A stretch of DNA of 64,000 nucleotides, taken from assembly GCA_019426215.1 (NCBI GenBank), contig CM033392.1, positions 53,681,149 to 53,745,148 of the forward strand. Reading direction: 5' to 3'. The notes beneath the pieces were generated by a model. It made no database searches, was not told where the DNA came from, and saw only the letters and a list, made by a program, of their open reading frames with translations. Made by a program: the position numbers and the translations under genes. This document shows, piece by piece, positions 46,008 through 57,200 of this stretch; positions within the stretch are counted from its first letter, which is position 1; every line of letters starts with the position of its first letter. The DNA is from Buddleja alternifolia. Taxonomy: Eukaryota > Streptophyta > Magnoliopsida > Lamiales > Scrophulariaceae.

Positions 46008-49000
46008 GATTTTGAAATTTGTAACTTCAGAAAAGTGCTTCTATGCTATTGGTCTATAGTGTCTTATAGAAGTATCATAATAAGAAAGCTTGGTGTTTGC
46101 AATGCAATGTTGGCAATGTAAGGGTATTTGCACAACCCATGTTAAAGGCTTGACCATTAATATTCGGTTTGACAACTTATATTTTTCTATTTTCATTTGT
46201 TAAAATACAATACGTAATTTATGAGACACAATTTCTTTGTTCTCTTCTGTAATTATTTGTAATTGAAGATTTTCCAGATATATCAAGGATTTGTTGGGAC
46301 TTGATTCGACATTCTTCAAAGGTAAATCCCAAAGTTCCTTACCTAATTATAGCTTATAAGCCCAAATGACCACCGGACTTGGTTGTTCTTGAGAACCTTC
46401 ACGACGATCTGTTTCCATAAGGTCAGAATGATTTCTTTTCACTAAAGAATGGTTATAATGATTGCTTAGTTTTCCTGTGGAGCACCTTATGATCCTTTAT
46501 GTATGAATTTGAGTTCTTCAACAGCATTGTCAATGACTATGATGTTGTGTCTTGGGGAGATGATCGCAGTTGCCCCAATTTACAGACGATGGGCTTATTG
46601 GATTTGTTACTATAGTCTACAAGAACTGTCTCAGCTAGAGAAAGTGAGGTGAGGATTAATGGACTCTGTAGCATGTAGCTATTTTGTAGCTATTTAGATG
46701 GTGACCATACAATGAAAATATTTATTTTGGACAGAGGATGGACTTTCAGAACTTTTGCTCCCTATAAGATTCGTTTTTCTTTGAAAAATTTACTTTCAGT
46801 GGAACTACATCTCTATTGTTGACTGTACTTATAAGTCCTTTTTAAATTAAATCATCATTTCTTGCAGAAAGAGGATTTGCTAAGCTTTGACTTGTCAAGC
46901 AACATACAAGAAATTAGTAGACATCTTAAAACTGGGAGTTGTAGAAACCTACACGAATTTGGGAATAGGCAAGCTGTGGTTTTCTGCTTCCAGTAAAATG
47001 GATTGATAATAACACTTCTCCTGCTGCAGTAATAGGGTGGCTGCTAATGGTGGATGCACGCTTCTTTGTTTATTAATAATTTTTTATTTTGTAAAAAATT
47101 TGAAGTAGGAGATATTGGTTTAGTTATTGTTAAAAGGCGATTGTGTATTGTTTTTACTCTTCGTACATAGATTGATGTTATTGACAGGTGATGACCTGAA
47201 TGAATTAAATTTTAATATGAACATCTATTTGATTTCATACTTTGCTAAAGTTATGAGATAACTTTTTTTTTAACAGGTGATACGGATATTGACATATGTG
47301 ATTGTTGATGCAATGTATCATGGATGATCATTTAAAATTTTGTAGTAAGGCATCAATTCTAGTAAAAAGAGTGTTTGTTGCAATGACACAAATTGCGGGA
47401 AAAGAATATTAGGGAAAAAAAGGTATTATCATGACATAAATTGCGACAATAAGAAATGGAGTAAATACTAAAAAAATGAAAAATAATATAATTGTTTTTC
47501 CTGGAAATAATATTATTTACTACATCTGATGGTCGTAGGAAATAATTACATTCACCACAATTTGAAAAATAATAATGTATAATTAATATATACTACAATT
47601 GAGGAATTGTAGGGAAAGAACCTGTTGTATTAGACATTTTTTTACCATGAATTAAATTCGTAGCGAATGAGAGATATTCTGTAGTAAAAACATTTTTACT
47701 ATGACAAAAAAGTTTTTACCGCGGCTGCATTGCTTACGGTCAAAAAGCGTAGCCTAGGTGTAGTAAATGATGTTTTTACTACAATTTCTCACTATTTACT
47801 ATAGTTTTCTCATTGTAGTAAAATGCGTATTTTCTTGTAGTTGGGAGAAACATGGGGGTAAAAGCCCATTGGAATTGGATCCCTATCCAAACTTAAGAAT
47901 TTCATCACAAGGATAGGATGACCAAATCTCCCTTCACGGGAAAATATTAAAGGGCCACTCAAGTTTTGAAGTTTGGTGTATACTGACGTCTATGGTTGAA
48001 AATGGATATCATGTAAGGGCACTACGATTGGATCGCCGTATAATGCGGTGCGGTTTTCATTTGAATTTAAATCACAGTGTACTTAGAAAATTTACAAAAT
48101 TGGTGTGATGCGATCGGTTCGGACGGTTTTCAAAACCAATGCTCACCCCTATAATCAGCCAAATATGCGGTGACTTCATGCAAACATATTAACCCAAAAG
48201 GAAGATCCTGATATGGACTAGTAAAACTCCATCAATATGTATATACCCATAGATGGAACACGATCACCTGTATGATGAGAGGCAAAAAACACAAGAGACT
48301 TCGAAGAGTCTCGGTAAACCATGAAATCCTCCAACCACAAAATTGATTTAATATCCAAATCCAATGCCCAATGGTCAATTAAGTAAATATGCATTTGGTC
48401 CATGTTCTAGTAGAACATGCATTGTAGCATTAGTTTTATTAGAATCTGAAGAGGGAACTAAAATTGAAGGATCTTAATTATCAATATCAGATGAAACATT
48501 AGAAGATGAGTAAGAGAATTTATTTTCAAAGGAGTAAAATGATGGAGAAAGTGTGTTTGGATGAATTTTTTTTTTCCCTTATATATAGAATAAGTGTAAT
48601 GATTAGGTGTGAAGTGATATGCTTTTTTTTTTTTTTTGTAAGAAATGTTGTTTTTTTTTGTGAGAACTAGTATGAATGGGTTTTTATTTTATAAGATAAT
48701 TTTGACATATCTAAATTAAACTCATCGATTTAGGCATTTGAAAATAAAAAAATGGATCTTATTTCCTAACTTACGTTATTTCGAATCAAGATATACGATT
48801 ATTTTGATGACTATGCTAAGATATTGGTTGAGAAAGTCCTTTTAGTTGTTGGGTGAACTGTCTAATCATAAATAGTAAAAATTCTGACTTTCTAGAGGAA
48901 AATCTAAAAGAAATGACAACTAAATACATTTCTTAAGAAAATTTGGGATTTTTTTTAGGGAAATTGTGCTTGGCATTTTTTTGGAATATTTTTAAGAGAT

Positions 49001-49090
49001 GCCAAACAAATGTATTTTTAAGCAATGCCAAACAAATGTATCTTTAGTGGAAAAAATCTCTGAAAAATCAAGAAACACGAAATGACGTGC
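46008..49090. other. Interior of the degenerate LTR element; no gene
   Basis: No open frame with a recognisable domain. It contains a CACTA-like fragment (about 47340-47843) and AT-rich filler. Confidence 0.45.
47340..47843. mobile_element. CACTA-like MITE or fragment
   Basis: The right end GTATTTTCTTGTAG matches the CACTACAAGAAAATAC-type terminus. The interior repeats TTACTACAAT and TACTATAGT motifs in both orientations. The left end (CTAGTAAAAAGAGTG) is poorly conserved and no target duplication was found. Confidence 0.5.
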
Positions 49091-51333
49091 CAACCAAGGA
49101 GATTAGAATATGAGGCACTAGTTTTTATTGTACAACCCGTAATTAAAGAAAGGCATTTTGTATATTGTTCGTATAAGTCTTAATGGCATCTATGAGACTT
49201 AAATGAACAATAAGTTTATGTGAATCAAGGCAGACCTTCCACTCCTTATAGTAGTTAAGGAGATTGGCACTGGAAAGTTTGGTACTTAATCATTTAAATG
49301 GTTCACAAGTCAGAGAATCTCAATTGGGCATTGAAATTCGTATGGACTTGTATGACACATGCTCTGACAGAAAGTGTCAGTCGAACACTATGGGATAGTG
49401 GGAATTTGTGTCATAGATACATTGATGGGATCAATGTATTCGAACATGACTCTTAGTAATCTGATCACATGGGTTTTTACTCATTGACTGTCAATGATTG
49501 GTTTACTGATTATGATAGTATGCGTGAGCCTCAGACCTGAGTAATCATGTGCTTGTGACGTCAAGTCTGTCATTAGAGTAGTTAGATCCAATTCACCCAT
49601 TGGTGGGGTCAACCTCGAAGTGCGGCTTGATAGGCAAGTAGCAGTCTTAACTGATTAGCAAGAAGGAATTCACTGTCTCAAAAGCAAACGAGAAGTATCT
49701 TATGCGATCATGGGTAAATGAGATTAAAGTCTCTAGCTAGAGCTCATGAACTAACTCGTGTTTGACACGGAGGTAGTTCTATAATCTCATATTACTATGA
49801 TTCATAGCATAACATTGAGTCCTGTGAGTTTGACATTCCATGACTTTCACTCGACCGGGATACGTCAGTGAAGGGCTTATACTCATACAATATTCATAAT
49901 CTAGAGGTTCGTAATGACATAGTCATTTTGTACTCGGTTGGGATACGATGTGGGGCCACGGTGCTGGCTAGGTATTACCCATATCCTTTGGTATCCTCCC
50001 ATTGCCAATCAAGACGAACCTAGAGAGTCGCGCTATAAAGGAATAGACTGAAAATCATAGTTTTGTATTTGGAGGGTATCTTGATAATTTGTCCTTTGGT
50101 AGGACGAATTAATTAATTTGACGAACTAATTTAATTGGTTGTTTAATTTGATTAAACAATGGTAAATTAAATTAATTATTTTGAATAGTTAATTACGTAG
50201 GCTAATTAAATATTTAAATTGGAATATTAATTTAATGTATATTTATTTAATTGGATTAAATGTAATATAATTAAATTAAGTGGAGCAAATTGACTGGGTC
50301 AATTTAGCCCACATGAGGCGTCCGATAGCCCACTTGGGTGTGCTATCATGGGCTTAAGTTGGAGGATTATTTAATCCTCCAACGCAAGCCCTAGAGAATT
50401 AATTAACATAATACAATTCACTTTACGTGAAATCCTCCACCAAAATACAAGACAGAAAAGATTCATATTATCTCTGCCTAGCCGCCTTAGGACATGATGA
50501 TGAACATTTCCAAAAGTCTGTTCCTGCGTGATGATCTAGAGACGGGATGATTGGACCGTTAAAGATTCGCGAGGATTAATAGAACTCGAAAAAGGTAAGT
50601 TTTTCGTGTTCTTCGTTTTATGTTAAAAATCAATGAAAATCCACAAATTGATCTTGGCATTTGAGAATCCGGATATGTTTTAAACTCCGCTGCGCATGAT
50701 ACCAAGATTCCCAACACTTTTTGGCACGGCTTATGAGGTGCTCACGCTTTGGGGGCGCCTTTTTTTTTTTTTGGTTGTTTGCGCTTTTTGACAAGGCTTA
50801 TGAGGTGCTCACACCTTGGGAGGCTCTTTTGATGCTTCCACTTTTTGTCAAGGCTTATGAGGTGCTCACGCTTGGGGGGGCTTTTTTTTTGTGCTTGCGC
50901 TTTTTGGCAACGCTTATGAGGTGCTCATGCTTGGGGAGACTTTTTTTTGGTGCTTACGCTTTTTTGGATGGCTTATGAGGTGCTCACGCTTGGGGAGGCT
51001 TTTTGGTGCTTGCTCTTTTTGGCAAGGCTTGCGGAGTTCTTTTGTTCTCTGTATGGCTTGTAGAGTGCTTACGGTTTTCGTAAGTCTTCTTTAAATTCAG
51101 TGCTAGCGAGTCCTATGGACAACTCGAGAAATAATCATTAAGAGATGTTATCATTTTAACAGTTCACATGGATAATGCAACATACAAATATGAGATCTTA
51201 ACTCGTATTGATGACTCGATCATCAAGAGACATTATTGTTCTAGCAATTTGCAAAGACTATATAGAAATTGAGATATTAGAGCTTTAGTAGATTGCATTG
51301 ATGGTTCAATAGACAATTCTCAAGGGATGTTCA

Positions 51334-52322
51334 TGTTGGGAAACGACATAAAAACGCAGCGGAAGAATTTAAAAATACCAATGGTAGTCATCTCTGATTT
51401 TTCATATTCAAACATAGAGAAACAATTATTTATGTGTTTTCCCTTGTATACATCTTTTAAAAAATCTGACCCGAGCAACAAAATTGTCACTGACTCTAAA
51501 GCTTCACGCCGGAATCCAAAGCAGAAATCCGCTTCCTTTCTTCACTGAAGATGACGACTAAGAGAGAGGATGAGGGGCAAGAGTTTTTGACAGAGTACTT
51601 TTTCTTGTGTTAGGAAAAAGAGGCTAGGATTTTAACTCCTTCTAAGTAGTATATAAATACACTATTTAAGAGTTACAAAACTCTTGGAAACCAAGCATAG
51701 AGCATCCATATTGAACGCCCATATTAGCCGTGTGCTAGCCTTCGGGCTCGTGCACCACTTGATTCCAATTTTAATCCAATTCTGTTTATTTAATATATTT
51801 ATCGAATACTTAATTAAATAAATGAATTAATTAAAACATAATTAATTCCTCCAAGAAATTAATTATTTTTATTAATTAATTAATTATATCATCAAATGAT
51901 AAATTAATTATTTAATAATAATCGATATCAAATATCGAAAAACTATTTTAGTTAAAATCCATTTTTTTCCTTTGCAATTTCTTTAAGCGCGACTCTTTAG
52001 ATTTGTCTCAAAAGACAATTGGGAGGAAACCGAAATGAAGTGAGTAACACTTAGCCAGTCTAGTGGCTCACATCGTAACTCAATTGAGAACGAATGTTGA
52101 GGATCATTCCAAACCTTTCCTATTGCGAATACCGTACGAGTATAAACCTTTTATTCTTATATCCCAGTCAAATGAGAGTCATGGTTCAGTCAAATTCATA
52201 GTACTTGACTATATGCTAAGTACATAATGAGTCGAGGTCAATAAGATTACTCTGTGTCTAACACTAGTAATCTCTATTGCTTTGGCCAAAGACTTTTATC
52301 CTCATTCATTCATGACTGCATA
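51334..52322 (+). mobile_element. Start of a Copia-like LTR, cut by CACTA 2
   Basis: Starts TGTTGGGAAACGAC..ACGCAGCGGAAG, a terminus style common in plant Copia LTRs. A TATA box TATATAAATAC is at 51650-51660 and repeat-region phrases follow. The LTR stops where CACTA 2 begins at 52323; its remainder should lie beyond the right edge of the window. Confidence 0.65.
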
Positions 52323-52339
52323 CACTACCACAAAAAAGC

Positions 52340-52660
52340 CCTAATACAGCGGTTTTGAAAAACTGCTGTAATAGGGGTACTCGGTTCGGACCTATGAAAG
52401 CGGTTCGACACGAACCGCTGTCATATGATGTCAGAAAAAAAAATTAAAAAAAAAAAATTGGATACGACAGCGATTCAGTCGAGCCGCTGTCATAGACCAC
52501 ACCTATGACAGCGGTTCAATTCGAACCGTCTATGATAGCGGTTTGACTGAACCGCTCTCACAAAAAAAAAAAATTACATGTGACAGCTGTTCGGGTCGAA
52601 CCGCTGTCACAAAGTTACATGTGACAGCGGTTCGGGTCAAACCGCTGTCGTAGGGACTGG
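52340..52660. repeat. Subterminal palindromes of CACTA 2
   Basis: About seven imperfect palindromes of the form GCGGTTCGGGTCGAACCGC, each extended by CTGTCA/TGACAG flanks, spaced 25-60 bases apart. Such repeats are the usual binding sites of the TNPA-type protein. Confidence 0.88.
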
Positions 52661-52686
52661 GTTTAATTAACCCGGTCTTCTCTCAC

Positions 52687-52748
52687 ACTCACACTCACTC
52701 TCTCTCTCTCTCAACTCTCTCACCACCACCACCTCCACCTCCACCACC

Positions 52749-52784
<36 letters not shown>

Positions 52785-52876
52785 TTCTCTCTCTCTCTCT
52801 CTCGATCTATTTTTCTCTCTCGCCGCCGACATCCACCGCCGTCCGCTCCTCCCCTCGTTCGGTATCTCTTTGGTAG

Positions 52877-52914
<38 letters not shown>

Positions 52915-53265
52915 GCACACATAGAGTATAGAGTTAAATATTTGTGTATGTGTGGGTGTATGTATATATATTTGTGTATGTGTGGGTGTATGTATATTTG
53001 TGTATATGTGGGTGTATGTATATATATTTGTGTATGTGTGAGTGTATGTGTATATATATTTGTGTGAGTGTATGTGTATATATATTTGTATATGTGTGGG
53101 TGTATGTATATATTTGTGTATGTGTGGGTGTATGTATATTTGTGTATATGTGAGTGTACGTATATATATTTTTGTATGTGTAGGTGTATGTATATTTGTG
53201 TATATGTGGGTGTATGTATATATATTTGTGTATGTGTGGGTGTATGTATATTTGTGTATATTCTT
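52687..53265. repeat. Low-complexity leader: CT and CACCAC runs, TA repeat, TGTGTATGTG minisatellite
   Basis: CT-rich stretch with ACCACCACC (52687-52860), TA microsatellite (about 52879-52908), then about a dozen units of TTTGTGTATGTGTGGGTGTA of 25-30 bases each (52935-53262). Open frames across it on both strands are repeat artefacts. Confidence 0.9.
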
Positions 53266-53395
53266 GAGATTTGCCTATTTATTGAAAAATTTAAGAGAAA
53301 TAGGGATTTGACTGAATTTAGTATTAATTTGGGTTAGTCGGGTGTTAATTACGTTTGATTTGGGATTAAATTGTGGTTATTTTGTGGTTTAGGGT
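53263..53395 (+). other. Leader segment duplicated upstream of both CACTA 2 genes
   Basis: TTGAGATTTGCCTATTTATT..AAATTTAAG..GAAATAGG..TTTTGTGGTTTAGG is repeated with moderate divergence at about 61977-62127, ahead of the second gene. This is the copy upstream of the TNP2 gene. Confidence 0.75.
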
Positions 53396-53785
53396 ACATT
53401 GATCCAACTGGTGATCTATATTTATATTTAGATGTTGAAATATGATGTTTTATTTGTAGTTTTATGTGATTTATGTGATCCGACTAGTGATCAGTATTTG
53501 TAGTTGTTTGAAATATGATGCTTTAGGTGATCCAACTGGTGATCAATATATATTTATAAAGTGATGCTTTATTTTTAGTTTTATGTGATTTATGTGATCC
53601 AACTGGTGATCAATATTTGTAGTTGATTGAAATATGATGTTTTATGTGATCCAACTGGTGATCAATACTTTCGTATAGTAAGATCGACATTTTGGGTTTG
53701 TTGTGGGTGAAAGATTAGAATTTTGGGTTTGTTGTGGGTGAAACATTAGAATATTGGGTTTGTTGTGGTTGAAAGATACAAATTT
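53390..53785. repeat. Tandem repeats with GATCCAACTGGTGATCAATA and GGGTTTGTTGTGGGTGAAAG
   Basis: The first unit recurs near 53401, 53477, 53528, 53596 and 53649 with 50-75 base spacing. The second recurs three times between 53692 and 53777. Confidence 0.85.
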
Positions 53786-54205
53786 TGTTGGTTGCAATTT
53801 TGGGGGAAGATTAAGTCGAGAACTTGGTAGAAATTTTTGCGTCGATACTCTGCCGAATTTTTGCGTCGATACTCTGGAAAAAAATTAAAATTAAAACAAT
53901 TTAATTAATTTAACTCAACTGATGTTAAAATTATTTAATTTAATTAATTAAGATCAAAATTGAATTTTAGCGGATCGTAAGATCCGAATTTTGTTTGTTG
54001 CAACCTACCCGAGTGAAGATTAAGTCGAGAACTTGGTAGAAATTTTTGCGTTGTTACTCTGCCGAATTTTTTCTAGAATAATGGGAAATAAATTAAAATT
54101 AAAATTATTTAATTAATAGAACTATCAACTGATGATAAAATTGTTTAATTTAATTAATTCAGAATCAAAATGGATCGAAGTTGGATTTTAGCGGATCGTA
54201 TGTCG
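53781..54205 (+). repeat. Tandem duplication of about 210-220 bp that includes the TNP2 start
   Basis: GATTAAGTCGAGAACTTGGT at 53808 recurs at 54017, and TTTTAGCGGATCGTA at 53966 recurs at 54187. The second copy contains the start codon (AAAATGGATCG, 54170); the first copy reads AAAATTGAATTTTAG at the same place. Confidence 0.88.
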
Positions 54206-57200
54206 GAACAGTATGAGAAAGGGGTGAAAGAGTTCATAAAGTTTGCGGTTGAGCATGCACCAGATCCAACTAGGATCACTTGCCCGTGTTTACGTTGTTG
54301 TTTTGCAAAGAGAATTAGTCCACGTGAGTTGGAAGATCATTTGGTGTGTAATGGAATTGATAAAAGCTACACACGTTGGACAAGACACGGTGAAAGCAGT
54401 GTCACGTCGGATGATTTGGGTGGTACATCATATCCATCACGGGATTTCAACATGAATGATTATGAGCCTAATCGTTTGGAGGAGATGACAAATGTGATTG
54501 AGGAGGATTTGCGAAATTGTCCTAAAATGTTTGACAATTTGACAAGTGATTCAAAGACACCACTGTATAGTGGTAGTAAATTCACAAGATTGAAAGCAGT
54601 TCTGAACCTATACAAGTTAAAAGCCAACAATGGGTGGAGTGATAAGAGTTTCACAGACTTACTTGGTTTATTAAAAAGCATGCTACCTGAGGATAATGTG
54701 TTACCTAATCATACTTATGAGGCTAAACGGATGTTAACCTCAATTGGCATGGGATATGAGAGGATACATGCCTGTGTCAATGATTGTGTATTATTTAGAA
54801 TTGACTATGCATCATTGAAGGCTTGTCCGAAATGTGGCGCCTCACGGTACAAGAAGAATGGATCTGCGCCTGTCAAAACCATGTGGTATTTGCCTATAAT
54901 ACCACGTTTTAAGCGCATGTACAGTAGTAAAGAGTTAGCCAAGCACTTGACATGGCATGCTGATAGAAGACTTGAAGAAAAGATGAAGATGACAAGATTC
55001 GACACCCCTTAGATTCTCCTCAATGGAAAAAGATTGATGATGATTTCCCAGAATTTGGTGAAGAATCAAGAAACCTGCGCCTTGTATTGGCTACAGATGG
55101 CATGAACTCTCATGGCTTGCAAAGTAGCTCACATAGTACATGGCCGGTGATTTTGATGATCTACAAACTTCCCCCATCGCGATGCATGAAGCGAGAGCAT
55201 ATAATGATGCCTATACTCATTTTTGGGCCGAAACAACCTGGAAATGATATAGATTTCTACTTGGCTCCTTTAATTGAGGATTTGAAGGTGTTGTGGGACA
55301 CCGGTGTTCAAGTATATGACGGGTTCAGAGAAGAAAATTTTAATCTCAGAGTCATGTTATTTGGAACAATCAATGATTTTCCGGCAAGAGCAAACCTCGA
55401 GGGATATGATGTACATGGCCAATGTGGATGCCCCATATGTGTCAAGAGTACATATCAATATCGATTGACACACTCTCAGAAATATGCATTCTAAGGGCAT
55501 CGGAGATAGCTAAATCGGAACCATCGATATCGTCGGTGGAAGAAAGCTTTCAATGGGAATATAGAAGAAGGCCGAGATCCTAATTGCTTAACTGGTGAAG
55601 AAGTGTTTGAGAATGTAAAAGACTTGGAGGTTAAATTTGGAAAGACTTTTGCAGATGGCCTTGCAAAAACTGGGTGGAAAAAAAGGTCAATTTTCTTTGA
55701 GTTGCCGTATTAGACGTCTTTACATGTTAGACATTTTCTTGATATTATGCATATTGAGAAAAATGTATTTGATAGTGTCATTGGTACACTTCTAAATGTG
55801 CCCAGAAAGACAAAAGATGGCATAAAGGCCCGGTTAGACTTGGTTGAAATGAAGATAAGATGAAAATTGACACCAACAAATAAGGGGAAACGTACTTATT
55901 TACCTCCAGCAGCTCACACTCTAGCTAGGAAAGAAAAAATTGCATTATGTGAGTTTGTTAATGGAGTGAAAGTTCCAGAAGGGTATTCTTCAAACATTAG
56001 CAGTCTTGTATCAATGAAGGATTTGAAGCTAAAGCACTTGAAGACTCACGATTGTCATTTAATCATGGATCATTTGCTACCAATTGCTACACGGGCCATT
56101 TTGCCAAAAAAGGTGAGAGACACGATAACTAGATTGTGTTTCTTCTTCAAAGAAATGTGGAGAAAGGTGTTTGATCCTGAGCAATTTCCGGCACTTCAGA
56201 AACAAATTGTCATCACTTTGTGTGAGCTTGAGATGTATTTTCCACCTGTTTTTTTTTTGATATAATGACTCACCTACCCATTCACTTGGCTAGAGAGACT
56301 CAACTATGTGGACCGGCTTTTATGAGAACTATGTATCTGGCTGAGCGTTATATGAAGGTATTGAAAGGCTACGTGAAAAATCGTAGTCGACCGGAAGGTT
56401 GCATTGTTGAGCGGTACATAGTTGATGAAGCCATTACATTTTGCACAGAGTATCTAGCAGATTTTAATGTTGCAGAGCTTCCAAAGTCTCATGTTGTGGG
56501 AGGGGGAACAGAAGGAAAAAGATTAATTGGAAAGCAATTAGTTAGTGTTCATATTACACAAAGGGATTAGGCACACCTATATGTGCTCCACAACACCGAT
56601 GAGGTTGACCCATATGTTGAAGAGCATAAGAACCAACTTAGGAGATTCAATCCAATTAAAAATGAGGCCTGGATTTCAAGAGAGCATAATAAGAGTTTCA
56701 TCGATTGGTTCCGAAAGCATTTTGAAGAGAAACAGAAAGAGAATCCACAACTTTCAGTTTCAGTTAAATTGACACGACTGTCGATGGGTCCGGACAGACT
56801 TGTATTTTGTTATTCAGGTTATCGTATAAATGATCGTACATTCTATACAAAAGACCAAGATGAACGAAGTCCAATGCAGAATGGTGGTGTGAGTCTTGTA
56901 GCTCAAGCAATTCATATCTCAAGTGCGAAAGATAATAATCCTATCTATGCCGATTTATCATATTACAGGGTGATTGAACGTATATGGGAGCTTGATTATA
57001 GTTGGTTTCGGGTGCCTGTATTTGGGTGTAGGTGGGTTGCAATAAACATGGTGTCGATAATAGTGAAATAGGCTTCACTCGAGTAGACCTTGGAAGGGTG
57101 GGATACAAAGATGAACCTTTCATTTTAGCATCACAAGCTAAGCAAGTGCTTTTTGTCACCGATCTTATTGATAAGAGGTGGTCCATTGTTTAATCGGCAA

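Larger units (their letters stand above)
45135..50716. mobile_element. Degenerate LTR element, 5.6 kb
   Basis: Begins CGTTGGGAAAG (expected TGTTGGGAA) at 45135 and ends GATTCCCAACA at 50716, flanked by CTTTT (45130-45134 and 50717-50721). Two direct copies of about 840 bp, 45165-46007 and 49098-49943, share ATTAGAATATGAGGCACTAG, GAGCCTCAGACCTGAGTAAT and GGGATACGTCAG. They are probably parts of the two LTRs. The left copy lacks the counterpart of 49944-50716 and the right copy lacks the very start, so both are rearranged. No gag-pol domain is visible in between. The family is unclear; the terminus looks Copia-like. Confidence 0.7.
44955..51058. repeat. Minisatellite of 55-66 bp, about nine copies, split by an LTR element
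   Basis: Copies contain CTTTTTGGCAAGGCTTATGA then GGTGCTCACGCTTGGGGAGG. Three lie at 44955-45134 and six at 50717-51058 (anchors near 50729, 50795, 50851, 50911, 50970 and 51024). The LTR element at 45135-50716 interrupts one copy, as shown by the CTTTT duplication. Confidence 0.88.

Noticed and set aside
50721..51094. Open frames with repeated AYEVLT-like peptides (also 44974-45249)
   Set aside because: They are translations of the 55-66 bp minisatellite, with the frame changing between units.
52667..53337. Overlapping open frames on both strands (Arg/Glu-rich and Tyr/Ile/Val/Cys-rich)
   Set aside because: They are translations of CT, TA and TGTGTATGTG repeats without any domain.
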